Source: Pseudomonas sp. KU26590 (GTDB lineage: Bacteria; Pseudomonadota; Gammaproteobacteria; Pseudomonadales; Pseudomonadaceae). From it: a stretch of DNA of 64,000 nucleotides. The stretch lies in assembly GCF_026153515.1 (NCBI RefSeq), contig NZ_CP110644.1:4245501-4309500 (forward strand), written 5' to 3'. The notes beneath the pieces were generated by a model. It ran no database searches, had not been told where the DNA came from, and was given only the letters and a program-made list of their open reading frames with translations. Positions 35,393-44,153 of the stretch are shown here, one piece after another. The translations under genes and the position numbers were made by a program. How positions within the stretch are numbered: position 1 is the first letter of the stretch; each line of letters begins with the position of its first letter.

Positions 35393-36577
35393 ATGCAACC
35401 CTCAAATTCCGCAACGGCGTCCGCGCCGGATGCGACGTCTCGATCAGGGGTGCAAATCCTGATCATGGCCGTCGCTGCATTCATCATTGTCACTACCGAA
35501 TTCCTGATCGTCGGGCTGCTTCCGGCCATGGCCCAAGACCTCGGTGTATCGATCGCGGTCGCCGGCCAGGTGGTGACGCTGTTCGCTTTCACCGTGATGT
35601 TGTTCGGGCCGTTCCTTACGGCAAAACTCGCCGGCGTCGAGCGCAAAAAGCTGTTCACCATCATCCTGCTGGTGTTTGCCGCCTCCAACGTGCTGGCGGC
35701 GCTGTCCACCAACATCTGGGTGATGGCCCTTGCCCGCTTCATTCCAGCGCTGGGCTTGCCCGTCTTCTGGGGCACCGCCAGCGAAACCGCCGGGCAGCTG
35801 GCAGCACCGGGCAAATCGGGTCAGGCCGTGTCGCGGGTTTACCTGGGCATTTCCGCCGCGCTCGTGTTCGGTGTGCCGCTGGGCACCGTCGCCGCCGATA
35901 CCCTCGGCTGGCGCGGCAGCTTCTGGGTGCTGGCCGTCATCTCGCTGGTCATCGCCATCCTGATGCAACTGTGCATGCCGACCTTGCCCTCCTCGCCCAC
36001 TAAGCAAGGCGAGAAGCAGACCGACATCCTCAAGCAGCCACGATTCCTCGCCCACGTGTTGCTGTCGGTGCTCGCGTTCACCGCGATGTTCACCGCCTAC
36101 ACCTACCTGGCCGATATCCTCCAGACCCTGGCAGGCGTTCCGACTAATCAAGTGGGCTGGTGGCTGATGGGCTTTGGCGCAGTCGGCATGATCGGCAACC
36201 AATGGGGCGGAAAGTTGGTTGATCGCAGCCCGCTGGGTGCGATGGTGTTGTTCCTGGTGATTCTGAGTATCGGCATGGCCGCCGCGATTCCGCTGGCCAC
36301 TGACCACATCTGGCTGATCGCCGCGCTGGTGCTGTGGGGCGTTGCGTACACCGCACTGTTTCCGGTGTGCCAGGTGCGCGTGATGCAAGCGGGTGCCAAG
36401 GCCCAGGCGTTGGCAGCAACCATGAATATCTCGGCGGCGAACGCCGGGATTGGTCTGGGTGCGATCTTTGGCGGGTTGGGTATCGGCCACTTCGGACTCG
36501 GGTCCCTGGGGTGGATCGCGACCGGGATCGCGGCGCTGGCGGTGGTGGTTGCGCTGTTGATGATGCGCAAGCGTTGA
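35393..36577 (+). CDS. DHA1-type MFS transporter
   Basis: A 394-residue inner-membrane protein with 12 predicted helices. Typical stretches are TTEFLIVGLLPAMAQDLGVS near the first helix, the loop ERKKLFTIILLV and ARFIPALGLPVFWGTASETAG. It resembles NepI/AraJ-type efflux permeases. A diverging LysR gene suggests inducible expression. A close paralogue lies at 47177. TGGAG precedes the ATG. Confidence 0.87.
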   Translation: MQPSNSATASAPDATSRSGVQILIMAVAAFIIVTTEFLIVGLLPAMAQDLGVSIAVAGQVVTLFAFTVMLFGPFLTAKLAGVERKKLFTIILLVFAASNVLAALSTNIWVMALARFIPALGLPVFWGTASETAGQLAAPGKSGQAVSRVYLGISAALVFGVPLGTVAADTLGWRGSFWVLAVISLVIAILMQLCMPTLPSSPTKQGEKQTDILKQPRFLAHVLLSVLAFTAMFTAYTYLADILQTLAGVPTNQVGWWLMGFGAVGMIGNQWGGKLVDRSPLGAMVLFLVILSIGMAAAIPLATDHIWLIAALVLWGVAYTALFPVCQVRVMQAGAKAQALAATMNISAANAGIGLGAIFGGLGIGHFGLGSLGWIATGIAALAVVVALLMMRKR

Positions 36578-36748
36578 GGGTTTTGGTTTTTCGGTAAAGC
36601 GGCTGTTTTTTCGGCGCGCGGGTGATGGGGTGGCATCGCAGGTTAAAGCAGGCGATTCGCACGCTTTATCCCAAGTGCCCGACGAGGCAGGCACCTTCAG
36701 GACGAAACTGGTAGACTGCGCCCCGAAATTACTTAAGAGGAACGCTTC

Positions 36749-37093
36749 ATGGCCACTAACCGCTCCCGTCGTCTGCGCAAAAAACTCTGTGTCGACGAGT
36801 TCCAGGAATTGGGCTTCGAACTGAAGCTGGGCTTCAAAGAGGACCTGGATGACGAGGCCATTGATGCTTTCCTCGACGCTTTCCTGATCGAGGCCATGGA
36901 CGCTAACGGTCTGGACTACGTCGGCGGCGACGACTTCGGCCTGGTCTGCCTGGCGAACCGTGGTTCGGTCAGCGAAGAGCAACGCGCCGCTGTCGAAGCC
37001 TGGCTCAAAGGCCGCAGCGAGCTGACTGAAGTTGAAGTCAGCCCTCTGCAGGACGCCTGGTACCCGGAAAAGCCGTTCAACGCGGCTGTCTGA
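36749..37093 (+). CDS. yggL: YggL, 50S ribosome-binding protein (DUF469)
   Basis: A 114-residue small protein with the family opening NRSRRLRKKLCVDEFQELGF and an acidic middle (FKEDLDDEAIDAFLDAFL). E. coli YggL binds the large ribosomal subunit. AAGAGGAA precedes the ATG. Followed by a strong terminator. In P. aeruginosa the same gene lies between rocA2 and dacB, as here. Confidence 0.88.
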   Translation: MATNRSRRLRKKLCVDEFQELGFELKLGFKEDLDDEAIDAFLDAFLIEAMDANGLDYVGGDDFGLVCLANRGSVSEEQRAAVEAWLKGRSELTEVEVSPLQDAWYPEKPFNAAV

Positions 37094-37127
37094 AGAGCTG
37101 GCGGGCCTTCCCGCCGAGCTGATACCG

Positions 37128-37155
37128 AAAAGCCATCCTCCGGGATGGCTTTTTT
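37128..37155 (+). terminator. Intrinsic terminator of yggL
   Basis: AAAAGCCATC, loop CTCCGG, GATGGCTTTTTT, 35 bases after the yggL stop. A second small hairpin (GGCGGG/CCCGCC) precedes it. Confidence 0.88.
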
Positions 37156-37469
37156 GTGTCTCGAATTCAAGCTTTCCCTCGCCAGAAACCCCCCGGCAGC
37201 TATCTTCAATTGCACCGCCGGACGTCAGCCACGGCCAGGGACGACCGGAGAATCACGGTTTAACGTGACTTTGAATGGACAAGCAGAAAAAATAGCGCCG
37301 TTTGACGGCAGTACCCCGGCGCAAGTCACGAAAGCTTGGGGCATAATGCCGCTTTGCCGAAACACCATTGTTACGCCCTGCCATCGGGCATTTTCTGGTG
37401 TTTCGTTTACAGTGCGAGGGAATTCACCCCCTCTTCATCTCCGTTGTTTGCTGCAGTAGGGTTTATTGA
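37156..37469. other. Leader region of dacB without a supported gene
   Basis: About 310 bases between the yggL terminator and dacB. An open frame of 104 codons runs through it but has no ribosome-binding site and an implausible composition. It presumably holds the dacB promoter. Confidence 0.55.
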
Positions 37470-38936
37470 ATGATCAAGTCTTTGCGTCCGCTATTTATCG
37501 CCACCCTGCTTTTGCCCCTCTCGTTCTCCATCGCCGCCGCCCCGATCAATACCGCCCTGCCCCCCAAGGTTCAGGAAGCACTCAAAGCCAGCAAGCTGCA
37601 GAACGATGCGCTGTCGCTGGTAATGCTGCCGGTCAGCGGCCCCGGCACTCCCACTGTTTTCAACGCCGACGTGTCGGTCAATCCGGCCTCGACCATGAAG
37701 CTGGTGACCACCTACGCCGCCCTGGAAATGCTCGGCCCGACCCATCAGTGGAAAACCGAGTTCTACACCGACGGCACCCTGAGCAATGGCGTTCTGCGCG
37801 GCAACCTGTACCTCAAGGGTGGCGGCGATCCCAAGCTGAACATGGAGCGTCTGTGGCTGCTGATGCGCGATCTGCGAGCCAACGGCGTGCAGCAGGTGAC
37901 CGGCGATCTGGTGCTTGATCGCAGCCATTTCGTGCAACCGCAATTGCCCGTCTTCGACGACGATGGCAATGACAAGAACAAGCCGTTTCTGGTACGTCCC
38001 GACTCCTTGATGGTCAACCTCAAAGCCCTGCGTTTCGTCACCCGCAACGACGGCGGCAGGATTCTGGTTTCGGTGGAGCCGCCCATCGCCGCCATCCACA
38101 TCAACAACCAGGTCAAGGCGCTGTCATCCAGCAAATGCACCGGCGACGTGCTGTACAACCCGGTGCCGGAAGCCGATGGCGGCATCACCGTCACGGTGTC
38201 CGGCCAGTTGGGTGATGGCTGCAATTCCCAGACGTACCTGTCGCTGCTCGACCACCCGACCTACACCGCCGGCGCCGTGCGCGCCATCTGGCAGGAACTG
38301 GGCGGGACCATTCTCGGCAAGGACCGTCTGGACGTGACGCCGGGCAGCGCCAAGCTGCTGGCCAAGGCCTTCTCGCCGGACCTGGCGGAGATCATCCGCG
38401 ACATCAATAAATTCAGTAACAACACCATGGCCCAGCAACTGTTCCTTAGCCTGGGCGCTGAATTCCGTAACGAAGCGGACGGTGACGACGCCAAGGCCGC
38501 GCAGCGTGTTGTGCGCCAGTGGCTGGCGAAGAAAAACATCATCGCGACGCACCTGGTGATGGAAAACGGCTCAGGCCTGTCCCGCGCCGAACGGGTCAGC
38601 GCACGGGAGATGGCGCAGATGCTCCAGGCCGCCTGGAACAGCCCGTTTCAAGCCGAGTTCATGAGTTCGCTGCCGCTGGCAGGGATGGACGGCACCATGC
38701 GCAAACGCCTGAAACGTACGGCCCTGCGCGGTGAAGCCCACATCAAGACCGGCACATTGAACACCGTCCGCGCGATCTCCGGATTCAGCCGCGACAGCAA
38801 CGGCAACACCTGGGTGGTCGTGGCGATCCTCAACGACCCGCGTCCGTGGGGCGCATCTTCGGTGCTGGATGAGGTGTTGGTCAGCTTGTACAACCAGCCG
38901 AAGCTGGCGAGCACGTCCATTTCGCTTCAGCAGTAA
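37470..38936 (+). CDS. dacB: D-alanyl-D-alanine carboxypeptidase/endopeptidase DacB (PBP4)
   Basis: A 488-residue periplasmic penicillin-binding protein that trims and cleaves peptidoglycan peptides. The signal peptide ends near residue 24 (SIAAA). Active-site motifs are all present: SxxK in NPASTMK (about residue 75), SxN in NKFSNNTMAQ and KTG in HIKTGTL near the C-terminus, with the long insertion domain of class C enzymes between the first two. In P. aeruginosa loss of dacB is linked to ampC induction; that is family knowledge only. Confidence 0.93.
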   Translation: MIKSLRPLFIATLLLPLSFSIAAAPINTALPPKVQEALKASKLQNDALSLVMLPVSGPGTPTVFNADVSVNPASTMKLVTTYAALEMLGPTHQWKTEFYTDGTLSNGVLRGNLYLKGGGDPKLNMERLWLLMRDLRANGVQQVTGDLVLDRSHFVQPQLPVFDDDGNDKNKPFLVRPDSLMVNLKALRFVTRNDGGRILVSVEPPIAAIHINNQVKALSSSKCTGDVLYNPVPEADGGITVTVSGQLGDGCNSQTYLSLLDHPTYTAGAVRAIWQELGGTILGKDRLDVTPGSAKLLAKAFSPDLAEIIRDINKFSNNTMAQQLFLSLGAEFRNEADGDDAKAAQRVVRQWLAKKNIIATHLVMENGSGLSRAERVSAREMAQMLQAAWNSPFQAEFMSSLPLAGMDGTMRKRLKRTALRGEAHIKTGTLNTVRAISGFSRDSNGNTWVVVAILNDPRPWGASSVLDEVLVSLYNQPKLASTSISLQQ

Positions 38937-38944
38937 AGTCCTTC

Positions 38945-38988
38945 GCCGGGCTGTGGGAAGTCGTTCAACGACGTACTCACAGCCCGGC
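38945..38988 (+). terminator. Compound hairpin after dacB
   Basis: Perfect 11-bp outer stem (GCCGGGCTGTG with CACAGCCCGGC) enclosing a smaller palindrome (GTCGTTCAACGAC), 8 bases after the dacB stop. No T run. Confidence 0.55.
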
Positions 38989-39155
38989 TGGCCCCCTGCG
39001 TACCAACTCCGCCCCAGCAAACCGGGATTTGCTTGCGCAGGTGGACGAGATACGCCAGCAGCATCAATCCACGCTTGCTGACGGCAATGTCATCCACCGT
39101 CTCGGCGACTAACGCTATGCTCCGTGCTCGACCCATCACAGGATTCGCGCGGCCA

Positions 39156-39788
39156 ATGAAGACCTCCAAGACCCACACCCTCCGTCACTCCCTTCTCCTG
39201 TCCGGATTGCTCAGCGCACTGCTATCGGCAGCGCTGCCGGCCCACGCCGAAGACAGCAAACCCACCCGTGTGCGCGGCGCCATCACGGCGGTCGAAGGCG
39301 ATGCGCTGAAAATTCACAGCAATCGCGGAGAGGACCTGCAGGTTGTGCTGACCCCTGACACGCAGATTCGCGGTGTCACGTTGGCGCAGGTATCAGAAAT
39401 CAAACCGGGCAGTTACATCGGCTCCGCCGCGGTGCCGCTGCCGGACGGTTCGTTGAAGGCGCTGGAGGTGCATGTGTTTCCGCCGGCAATGGCGGGCACG
39501 GGGGATGGTCATCGGGCCTTTGACCTGACGCCGGACAGCACGATGACCAACGGATCGGTTGGCGATCTGGTCGCCAGTAATGGCCGCACCATCACCGTGA
39601 ATTACAAAGGCGGACAGAAGAAGATCGTCATTCCCGATGACGTGCCGATCGTCAACCTGGTGCCAGGTGATCGCAGCTTGCTCAAGCCCGGGGTGAAGGT
39701 GGTCCTGCAAGCGCAGAAAGGCTCGGACAACACACTGACCGCGCTGTCGATTTCTGCGGGGGAAAATGGCGTTGCTCCACCCATGTAA
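39156..39788 (+). CDS. Exported protein of repeated OB/SH3-like domains (DUF5666-like)
   Basis: A 210-residue periplasmic protein. After a signal peptide (cleavage near 31, AHA|ED) come beta-rich segments: RVRGAITAVEGDALKIHSNRGEDLQVVLTPDTQIRG and later TITVNYKGGQKKIVIPDDVPIVNLVPGD. This pattern resembles DUF5666-type domains in which each unit tests a value-like strand pair; function unknown. The ribosome-binding site is weak and an in-frame ATG at 39117 is an alternative start. Confidence 0.68.
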   Translation: MKTSKTHTLRHSLLLSGLLSALLSAALPAHAEDSKPTRVRGAITAVEGDALKIHSNRGEDLQVVLTPDTQIRGVTLAQVSEIKPGSYIGSAAVPLPDGSLKALEVHVFPPAMAGTGDGHRAFDLTPDSTMTNGSVGDLVASNGRTITVNYKGGQKKIVIPDDVPIVNLVPGDRSLLKPGVKVVLQAQKGSDNTLTALSISAGENGVAPPM

Positions 39789-39916
39789 AGCAGCCGATGT
39801 AAAACGGCCGATGCAAAGCGGCGGGTGTGGAGGGTTTGTGACGTTCGAAACCTGCGCGGGGCCGAGTGATGATCAGAACCGGTCAGCACGCGCAGGTCAG
39901 TGAATGCAGGCCTGAC

Positions 39917-40288
39917 TCAGAGGCAGGTCGCGAGCACCGCGCCACGCTGCTCAATCACCTTGGCACCCGGCTTGGCGTAGAAATTGACTTTAGTCATGCC
40001 CGCCTTGCCCGCCACATCAGCGAAATACTCGCCTTCGGTGGTGTAGACCGTGAACGCGCCGGGATCGCCTTTCGCCATGAACACGTCCGCCACGTCACCG
40101 AACAGTTGGACATTGGCCCAGGTCACCTTGATGCACTCGGCAACGGCGACCGCAGGTTTCTGACTGGTGTAAACCTGCGCCGGCCCTGCCGAGCGCGTCT
40201 GGTTCAAGCTCATGCAGCCCGTCAACCCACCCGATAACAGGATCAGTGCCACAGCGCCCGCCCAATGTTTCATGCCAGTCCCATTCAT
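39917..40288 (-). CDS. Lipoprotein of unknown function
   Basis: A 123-residue lipoprotein with lipobox LTGC near residue 25. The mature part has VYTSQKPAVAVAECIKVTWANVQLFGDVADVF and a C-terminal Cys (VLATCL) that could form a disulfide with the Cys in AECIK. No family name recognised. The ATG at 40288 is preceded by AAGGAC; an internal ATG at 40273 is possible. Confidence 0.7.
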   Translation of the reverse strand: MNGTGMKHWAGAVALILLSGGLTGCMSLNQTRSAGPAQVYTSQKPAVAVAECIKVTWANVQLFGDVADVFMAKGDPGAFTVYTTEGEYFADVAGKAGMTKVNFYAKPGAKVIEQRGAVLATCL

Positions 40289-40371
40289 CAAAAGTCCTTT
40301 TCGCTAAACTAAAAAAGGAGCGATGTTACCAGCAACCTCAAGCGAGCCCCATGGGTAAGCCGTCCGAGCGA

Positions 40372-40929
40372 TTAATCATCCAGCCCGGCGGGCGGTGCAG
40401 CGGGGGCGGCCTTGGCAGGCTTGGCCGGTTTGCCGGACTGCGTGGCGCCCTTCGGCTCGGCGACCGGCGCAGGTGGCGCAGCAGCAGCCGCTTCTTTCTC
40501 GGCCATCGGCATCTGGTCGATGGTGCTGAAGATGTCCTTCGGATCAATAGGACCGTTGTGAGTCATCTTCTTCTCACCGTCCTTGCCCACCAGAATCACC
40601 TGAGCCTGCCCACCCGCCTGGGCGCCGAGCTTGAGCTCGCGGATCAGGGCCATGGTGGTCTGGGCGTCGAGGTCTTTGCCGTTGCGCTGCCCCACGGTGT
40701 TGATGATGGTGTAGAGGACCATGTCGCGCTTGGCGAATCCCTCCTTGTTGGCGGGCTCGTCGAGGTTTTTCTTCAGGCCCACCAGCGTCGCGTCCACCGA
40801 ACTCGACGCAATCACGATCAGTGGACGAGTCTTGCCGCGCTCCTGGGACAGTGGGCCATCACCGTCAGCAGCCAACAAGGGGCTCGACAGGGCGAACAAA
40901 ACGGCAAGGGTCAACGACCGGCTAAACAT
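40372..40929 (-). CDS. Periplasmic DUF4174-family protein
   Basis: A 185-residue exported protein. The signal peptide ends near 21 (LLAADG). The DUF4174 core shows RPLIVIASSSVDATLVGLKKNL, VLYTIINTVGQRNG and QVILVGKDGEKKMTHNGPIDPKDIFSTIDQMPM, a thioredoxin-like strand order without redox cysteines. The tail is Ala/Pro/Lys-rich and disordered. GGAGG lies 5-6 bases before the ATG at 40929, which fixes the start. Confidence 0.8.
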   Translation of the reverse strand: MFSRSLTLAVLFALSSPLLAADGDGPLSQERGKTRPLIVIASSSVDATLVGLKKNLDEPANKEGFAKRDMVLYTIINTVGQRNGKDLDAQTTMALIRELKLGAQAGGQAQVILVGKDGEKKMTHNGPIDPKDIFSTIDQMPMAEKEAAAAAPPAPVAEPKGATQSGKPAKPAKAAPAAPPAGLDD

Positions 40930-41122
40930 ACACACCTCCTCTGGATTTCCATGCACTGATGATCGCGCATCATGGGAAAAGGTCCAGACGGTAGCGGGAA
41001 AAAAAGCGGATTTATTTCGCGGCCTGGAATGGCTCGCGGGGTGGAATCGAGTCGAGAGGTCCGGCCATAGGGGCTATGGCTGACGTGACGAAGGCTGGCC
41101 TGACGCGGGAATTTCAGACAAT

Positions 41123-41155
41123 AAAAAAGGGCGAATCTCTCGATTCGCCCTTTTT
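41123..41155 (-). terminator. Intrinsic terminator of the first tRNA-Val
   Basis: AAAAAAGGGCGAATC, loop, GATTCGCCCTTTTT. On the minus strand it follows the tRNA 3' end by about 28 bases. Confidence 0.85.
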
Positions 41156-41182
41156 GTCACCGCCCAGCAGAGCGGATTTGTT

Positions 41183-41259
41183 TGGTAGGCGCGATTGGAC
41201 TCGAACCAACGACCCCCACCATGTCAAGGTGGTGCTCTAACCAACTGAGCTACGTGCCT
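41183..41259 (-). tRNA. tRNA-Val (anticodon GAC), copy 1
   Basis: A 77-nt tRNA including an encoded CCA. D-arm (GCTCAGTTGGTTAGAGC), anticodon stem CACC around TTGACAT giving anticodon GAC, and T-arm GTTGGTTCGAGTCCAAT are all standard. The acceptor stem AGGCACG/CGCGCCT pairs except for A5-C68. Identical to the copy at 42390. Confidence 0.95.
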
Positions 41260-41570
41260 GCTGTGGGTCGGCATTCTACGGATATTCAAATAGCTGTCAA
41301 CGTCTTTTTCGCCCAGTAAGCCTATGAATATGCAAATTATTTCACCGGCACATCGACAGCGGCCGATGGACATCCGGGGCGGCTGTCGATCAACCAGACC
41401 CGAGCGGTTACTACCCTGACGCGCCTGCTGATTGTCGGCGCCTGTTCGCTCGAATGACCGGCAGCCCGCCCGTCGCACCCGCTCAACATGCCGCCTGTCG
41501 CCGTGATGGCACTTCGGACAAACTTCAGATGCCCAATAGCAACAAGGAACCAAGACACGGAGATCACCTG

Positions 41571-41894
41571 ATGAACAGATCACTTGCTGCATTCACACTG
41601 GGCTGCGCGCTGTCCTGCACCTCCCTTGCAGCGCTGGCGGGCGCGACATCGCCGGACATGGGGCCGCCGCCTTCGCAGACCGGCATCGACCCGCGCGTGC
41701 AAGGCAGCGACCCGGCCCGCCAGGGCGCAGATGTGGACACGCAAACCAAGAAGGGCATCAGCATTGGTGGCGGCACTTCAATGAGCAACGGCACCGGCAA
41801 CAAAGACGATGCCGATTTGCCCGGTGGCGATACCACCACTGGCGGCGGCAGCAAGGGCTCGGGGTCTTCGAGTGCAGGCGGCGCAGGCGGCTGA
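41571..41894 (+). CDS. Small exported glycine-rich protein
   Basis: A 107-residue protein: signal peptide (to about 23, ALA|GA), then a Pro/Gln/Asp-rich region (GPPPSQTGIDPRVQGSDPARQGADVD) and a Gly/Ser-rich low-complexity C-terminus. CGGAG precedes the ATG by 8 bases. No catalytic motif and no recognised family. It lies between the two tRNA-Val genes on the opposite strand. Confidence 0.65.
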   Translation: MNRSLAAFTLGCALSCTSLAALAGATSPDMGPPPSQTGIDPRVQGSDPARQGADVDTQTKKGISIGGGTSMSNGTGNKDDADLPGGDTTTGGGSKGSGSSSAGGAGG

Positions 41895-42050
41895 GGCATC
41901 TGACGCATGGGGAAGATAGAGGGCGCTTGAACAGCGCCTTTTTCACGCCTGCCTGTCGTGGCTTGCTGTCGTGCTTTGATATAGTGCGTCGCCGCCGCGT
42001 CTGAACCAGAGTCGCGGGCCCGGGCGTCATCAACAGTGGAGAGCGGCACC

Positions 42051-42278
42051 GTGGGCATGAAAAAATCAGCGCTGGAACTCAAGCGTGACCTGAGCACCAT
42101 TGCGGCCAACCTGGAAAGCACCGCGGGCGAAATCAGCCGGTTGGCCGAACGGGTCAACGATGTGGATGTGGTCGCGGTGCTGCACTTGATGAATCAGCAG
42201 TACAAGGATGCTGACCGCCTGCGTGCCTATGTGGACGAGATCAGGGCGGGCCGTATTACTCGCGCCAAGCCCGAGTGA
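42051..42278 (+). CDS. Small coiled-coil protein of unknown function
   Basis: A 75-residue helical protein (KKSALELKRDLSTIAANLESTAGEISRLAERVNDVDVVAVLHLMNQQ in outline) likely to form a short coiled coil. I chose GTG 42051 because GGAGAG lies 7 bases upstream; ATG 42057 is the alternative. No family name recognised. Located between the two tRNA-Val genes. Confidence 0.65.
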   Translation: MGMKKSALELKRDLSTIAANLESTAGEISRLAERVNDVDVVAVLHLMNQQYKDADRLRAYVDEIRAGRITRAKPE

Positions 42279-42327
42279 TCGGCCGGCGGAACGGCCGCGC
42301 GCCCGAGGTCATTCTGGTTCAGGCAAG

Positions 42328-42364
42328 CAAAAAAGGGTGACCCTCTCGGGCCACCCTTTTTTGT
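42328..42364 (-). terminator. Intrinsic terminator of the second tRNA-Val
   Basis: AAAAAAGGGTG ... CACCCTTTTTT with an inner CCC/GGG stem. On the minus strand it follows the tRNA 3' end. Confidence 0.85.
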
Positions 42365-42389
42365 TACCGCCCAGCAGAGCGGATTTGTT

Positions 42390-42466
42390 TGGTAGGCGCG
42401 ATTGGACTCGAACCAACGACCCCCACCATGTCAAGGTGGTGCTCTAACCAACTGAGCTACGTGCCT
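42390..42466 (-). tRNA. tRNA-Val (anticodon GAC), copy 2
   Basis: Same 77-nt sequence as copy 1 including CCA and the A5-C68 acceptor mismatch. About 23 bases on the 3' side are identical to copy 1 and the 5' side is similar for about 70 bases, so the unit arose by duplication. It has its own terminator. Confidence 0.95.
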
Positions 42467-42711
42467 GCTGTGGGGCGGCATTCTACCGGGATTCGGATTG
42501 CTGTCAACGTCGATTCGTCCCTAAGCCTATGAATGTCCGAGCTATTTGCGCCTGCGCTGACGGATCGGGTCGGGTGCACGGCGTGTGCCTTTGCAGCCAA
42601 CGCCTCGCCAGCGCCTTGTCGAGGCCGCAAACCTGAGGCGTCGGTGGCCGGGAAATTTCATCTCAGGTAGGATCCGTCCAATCGTAAAAAATATAAAACA
42701 GGGCTTCCAGG

Positions 42712-43995
42712 ATGACGAACACGCCATACCCACATTCCTACTACGCCGCTTCCGCCAATCCCGTTCCGGCTCGGCCTGGGCTGCAAGGCGACGTAGAGAC
42801 CGACGTGGTCATCATCGGCGCCGGTTACACCGGGCTCTCCAGCGCGCTGTTTCTCCTGGAACACGGCTTCAAAGTCACCGTGCTGGAAGCCGCAAAGGTA
42901 GGTTTCGGCGCGTCGGGCCGTAACGGCGGGCAGATCGTCAACAGTTACAGCCGCGACATCGACACCATCGAAAAGACGGTCGGGCCGAAGGAAGCGCAAC
43001 TGCTCGGGCACATGGCCTTCGAGGGCGCGCAGATCATCCGCGACCGCGTCGCCAAATACCAGATCCAGTGCGACCTGAAGGACGGCGGGGTTTTCGCCGC
43101 GATCACCCCCAAGCAAATGGGCCATCTGGAATCGCAAAAACGTCTTTGGGAGCGCTACGGCCATACGCAGCTGGAGCTGATGGACCAGCGCCGCATCCGT
43201 GAAGTGGTTGCCTGCGACCAATACATCGGCGGCATGCTCGACATGAGCGGCGGTCATATCCACCCGCTGAACCTGGCGTTGGGCGAAGCAGCGGCGGTCG
43301 AGTCCCTGGGTGGGGTCATTTACGAACAGTCGGCTGCAACGCGCATCGATCGAGGTGCCAGCCCGGTGGTGCACACCGCCGAGGGCAAGGTCCGGGCGAA
43401 GTTCGTGATCGTGGCGGGCAACGCCTATCTGGGCAATCTGGTACCGGAACTGGCGGCCAAGTCGATGCCTTGCGGCACTCAGGTCATCACCACCGAACCG
43501 CTGAGCGAGGAACTGGCGAGTACGTTGCTGCCCCAGGACTACTGCGTCGAGGATTGCAACTACTTGCTGGACTACTACCGGCTTTCCGGCGACAAGCGTC
43601 TGATCTTCGGCGGCGGCGTGGTCTACGGCGCGCGCGATCCGGCGAACATCGAAGCCATCATCCGGCCAAAGATGCTCAAGGCGTTTCCACAACTGAAGGA
43701 CGTGAAGATCGATTACGCCTGGACCGGAAACTTCCTGCTGACCTTGTCGCGGTTGCCACAAGTGGGACGGCTGGGCGACAACATCTATTACTCACAGGGA
43801 TGCAGCGGCCACGGCGTGACCTACACCCATCTGGCCGGCAAAGTGCTGGCCGAAGCCTTGCGCGGACAGGCAGAACGATTCGACGCCTTCGCCGGCCTGC
43901 CCCACTACCCGTTCCCGGGCGGGCAATTGTTGCGCACGCCGCTGACGGCGCTGGGCGCCTGGTATTACAGCCTGCGGGACAAGCTGGGGTTCTGA
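42712..43995 (+). CDS. puuB: Gamma-glutamylputrescine oxidase-like FAD enzyme
   Basis: A 427-residue DAO-family flavoenzyme. Its N-terminus carries VVIIGAGYTGLSSALFLLEHG (FAD-binding Rossmann) and the family stretch FGASGRNGGQIVNSYSRD; the C-terminus has YAWTGNFLLTLSRLPQVGRL and QGCSGHGVTYTHLAGK. It matches PuuB, which oxidises gamma-glutamylputrescine in polyamine breakdown. Other puu genes are not adjacent, so the exact amine substrate is inferred. The ribosome-binding site is CAGGAT, close to the ATG. Confidence 0.85.
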   Translation: MTNTPYPHSYYAASANPVPARPGLQGDVETDVVIIGAGYTGLSSALFLLEHGFKVTVLEAAKVGFGASGRNGGQIVNSYSRDIDTIEKTVGPKEAQLLGHMAFEGAQIIRDRVAKYQIQCDLKDGGVFAAITPKQMGHLESQKRLWERYGHTQLELMDQRRIREVVACDQYIGGMLDMSGGHIHPLNLALGEAAAVESLGGVIYEQSAATRIDRGASPVVHTAEGKVRAKFVIVAGNAYLGNLVPELAAKSMPCGTQVITTEPLSEELASTLLPQDYCVEDCNYLLDYYRLSGDKRLIFGGGVVYGARDPANIEAIIRPKMLKAFPQLKDVKIDYAWTGNFLLTLSRLPQVGRLGDNIYYSQGCSGHGVTYTHLAGKVLAEALRGQAERFDAFAGLPHYPFPGGQLLRTPLTALGAWYYSLRDKLGF

Positions 43996-44027
43996 GTTTG
44001 CAGGTCCAACAGTGAGTATTAACCCCC

Positions 44028-44117
44028 GTAGGAGCCGGCTTGCTGGCGAACCGCATTTAGCCAGCTTGCATCCTCGCAGCTGATCCACTGCGTTCGCCAT
44101 CAAGCCGGCGCCTACAG
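44028..44117. repeat. REPIN, GCCGGCTTGCTGGCGAA type
   Basis: GTAGGAGCCGGCTTGCTGGC on the left and the diverged inverted core TTCGCCATCAAGCCGGCGCC on the right. A different REP family from the one at 16160; the same family recurs at 61295. Confidence 0.85.
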
Positions 44118-44153
44118 GTTTTGCATCCAGCCCGGAATCATTGCTCATTCATC

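Noticed and set aside
37145..37459. A 104-codon frame before dacB
   Set aside because: No ribosome-binding site, begins inside the yggL terminator, and no protein-like composition.
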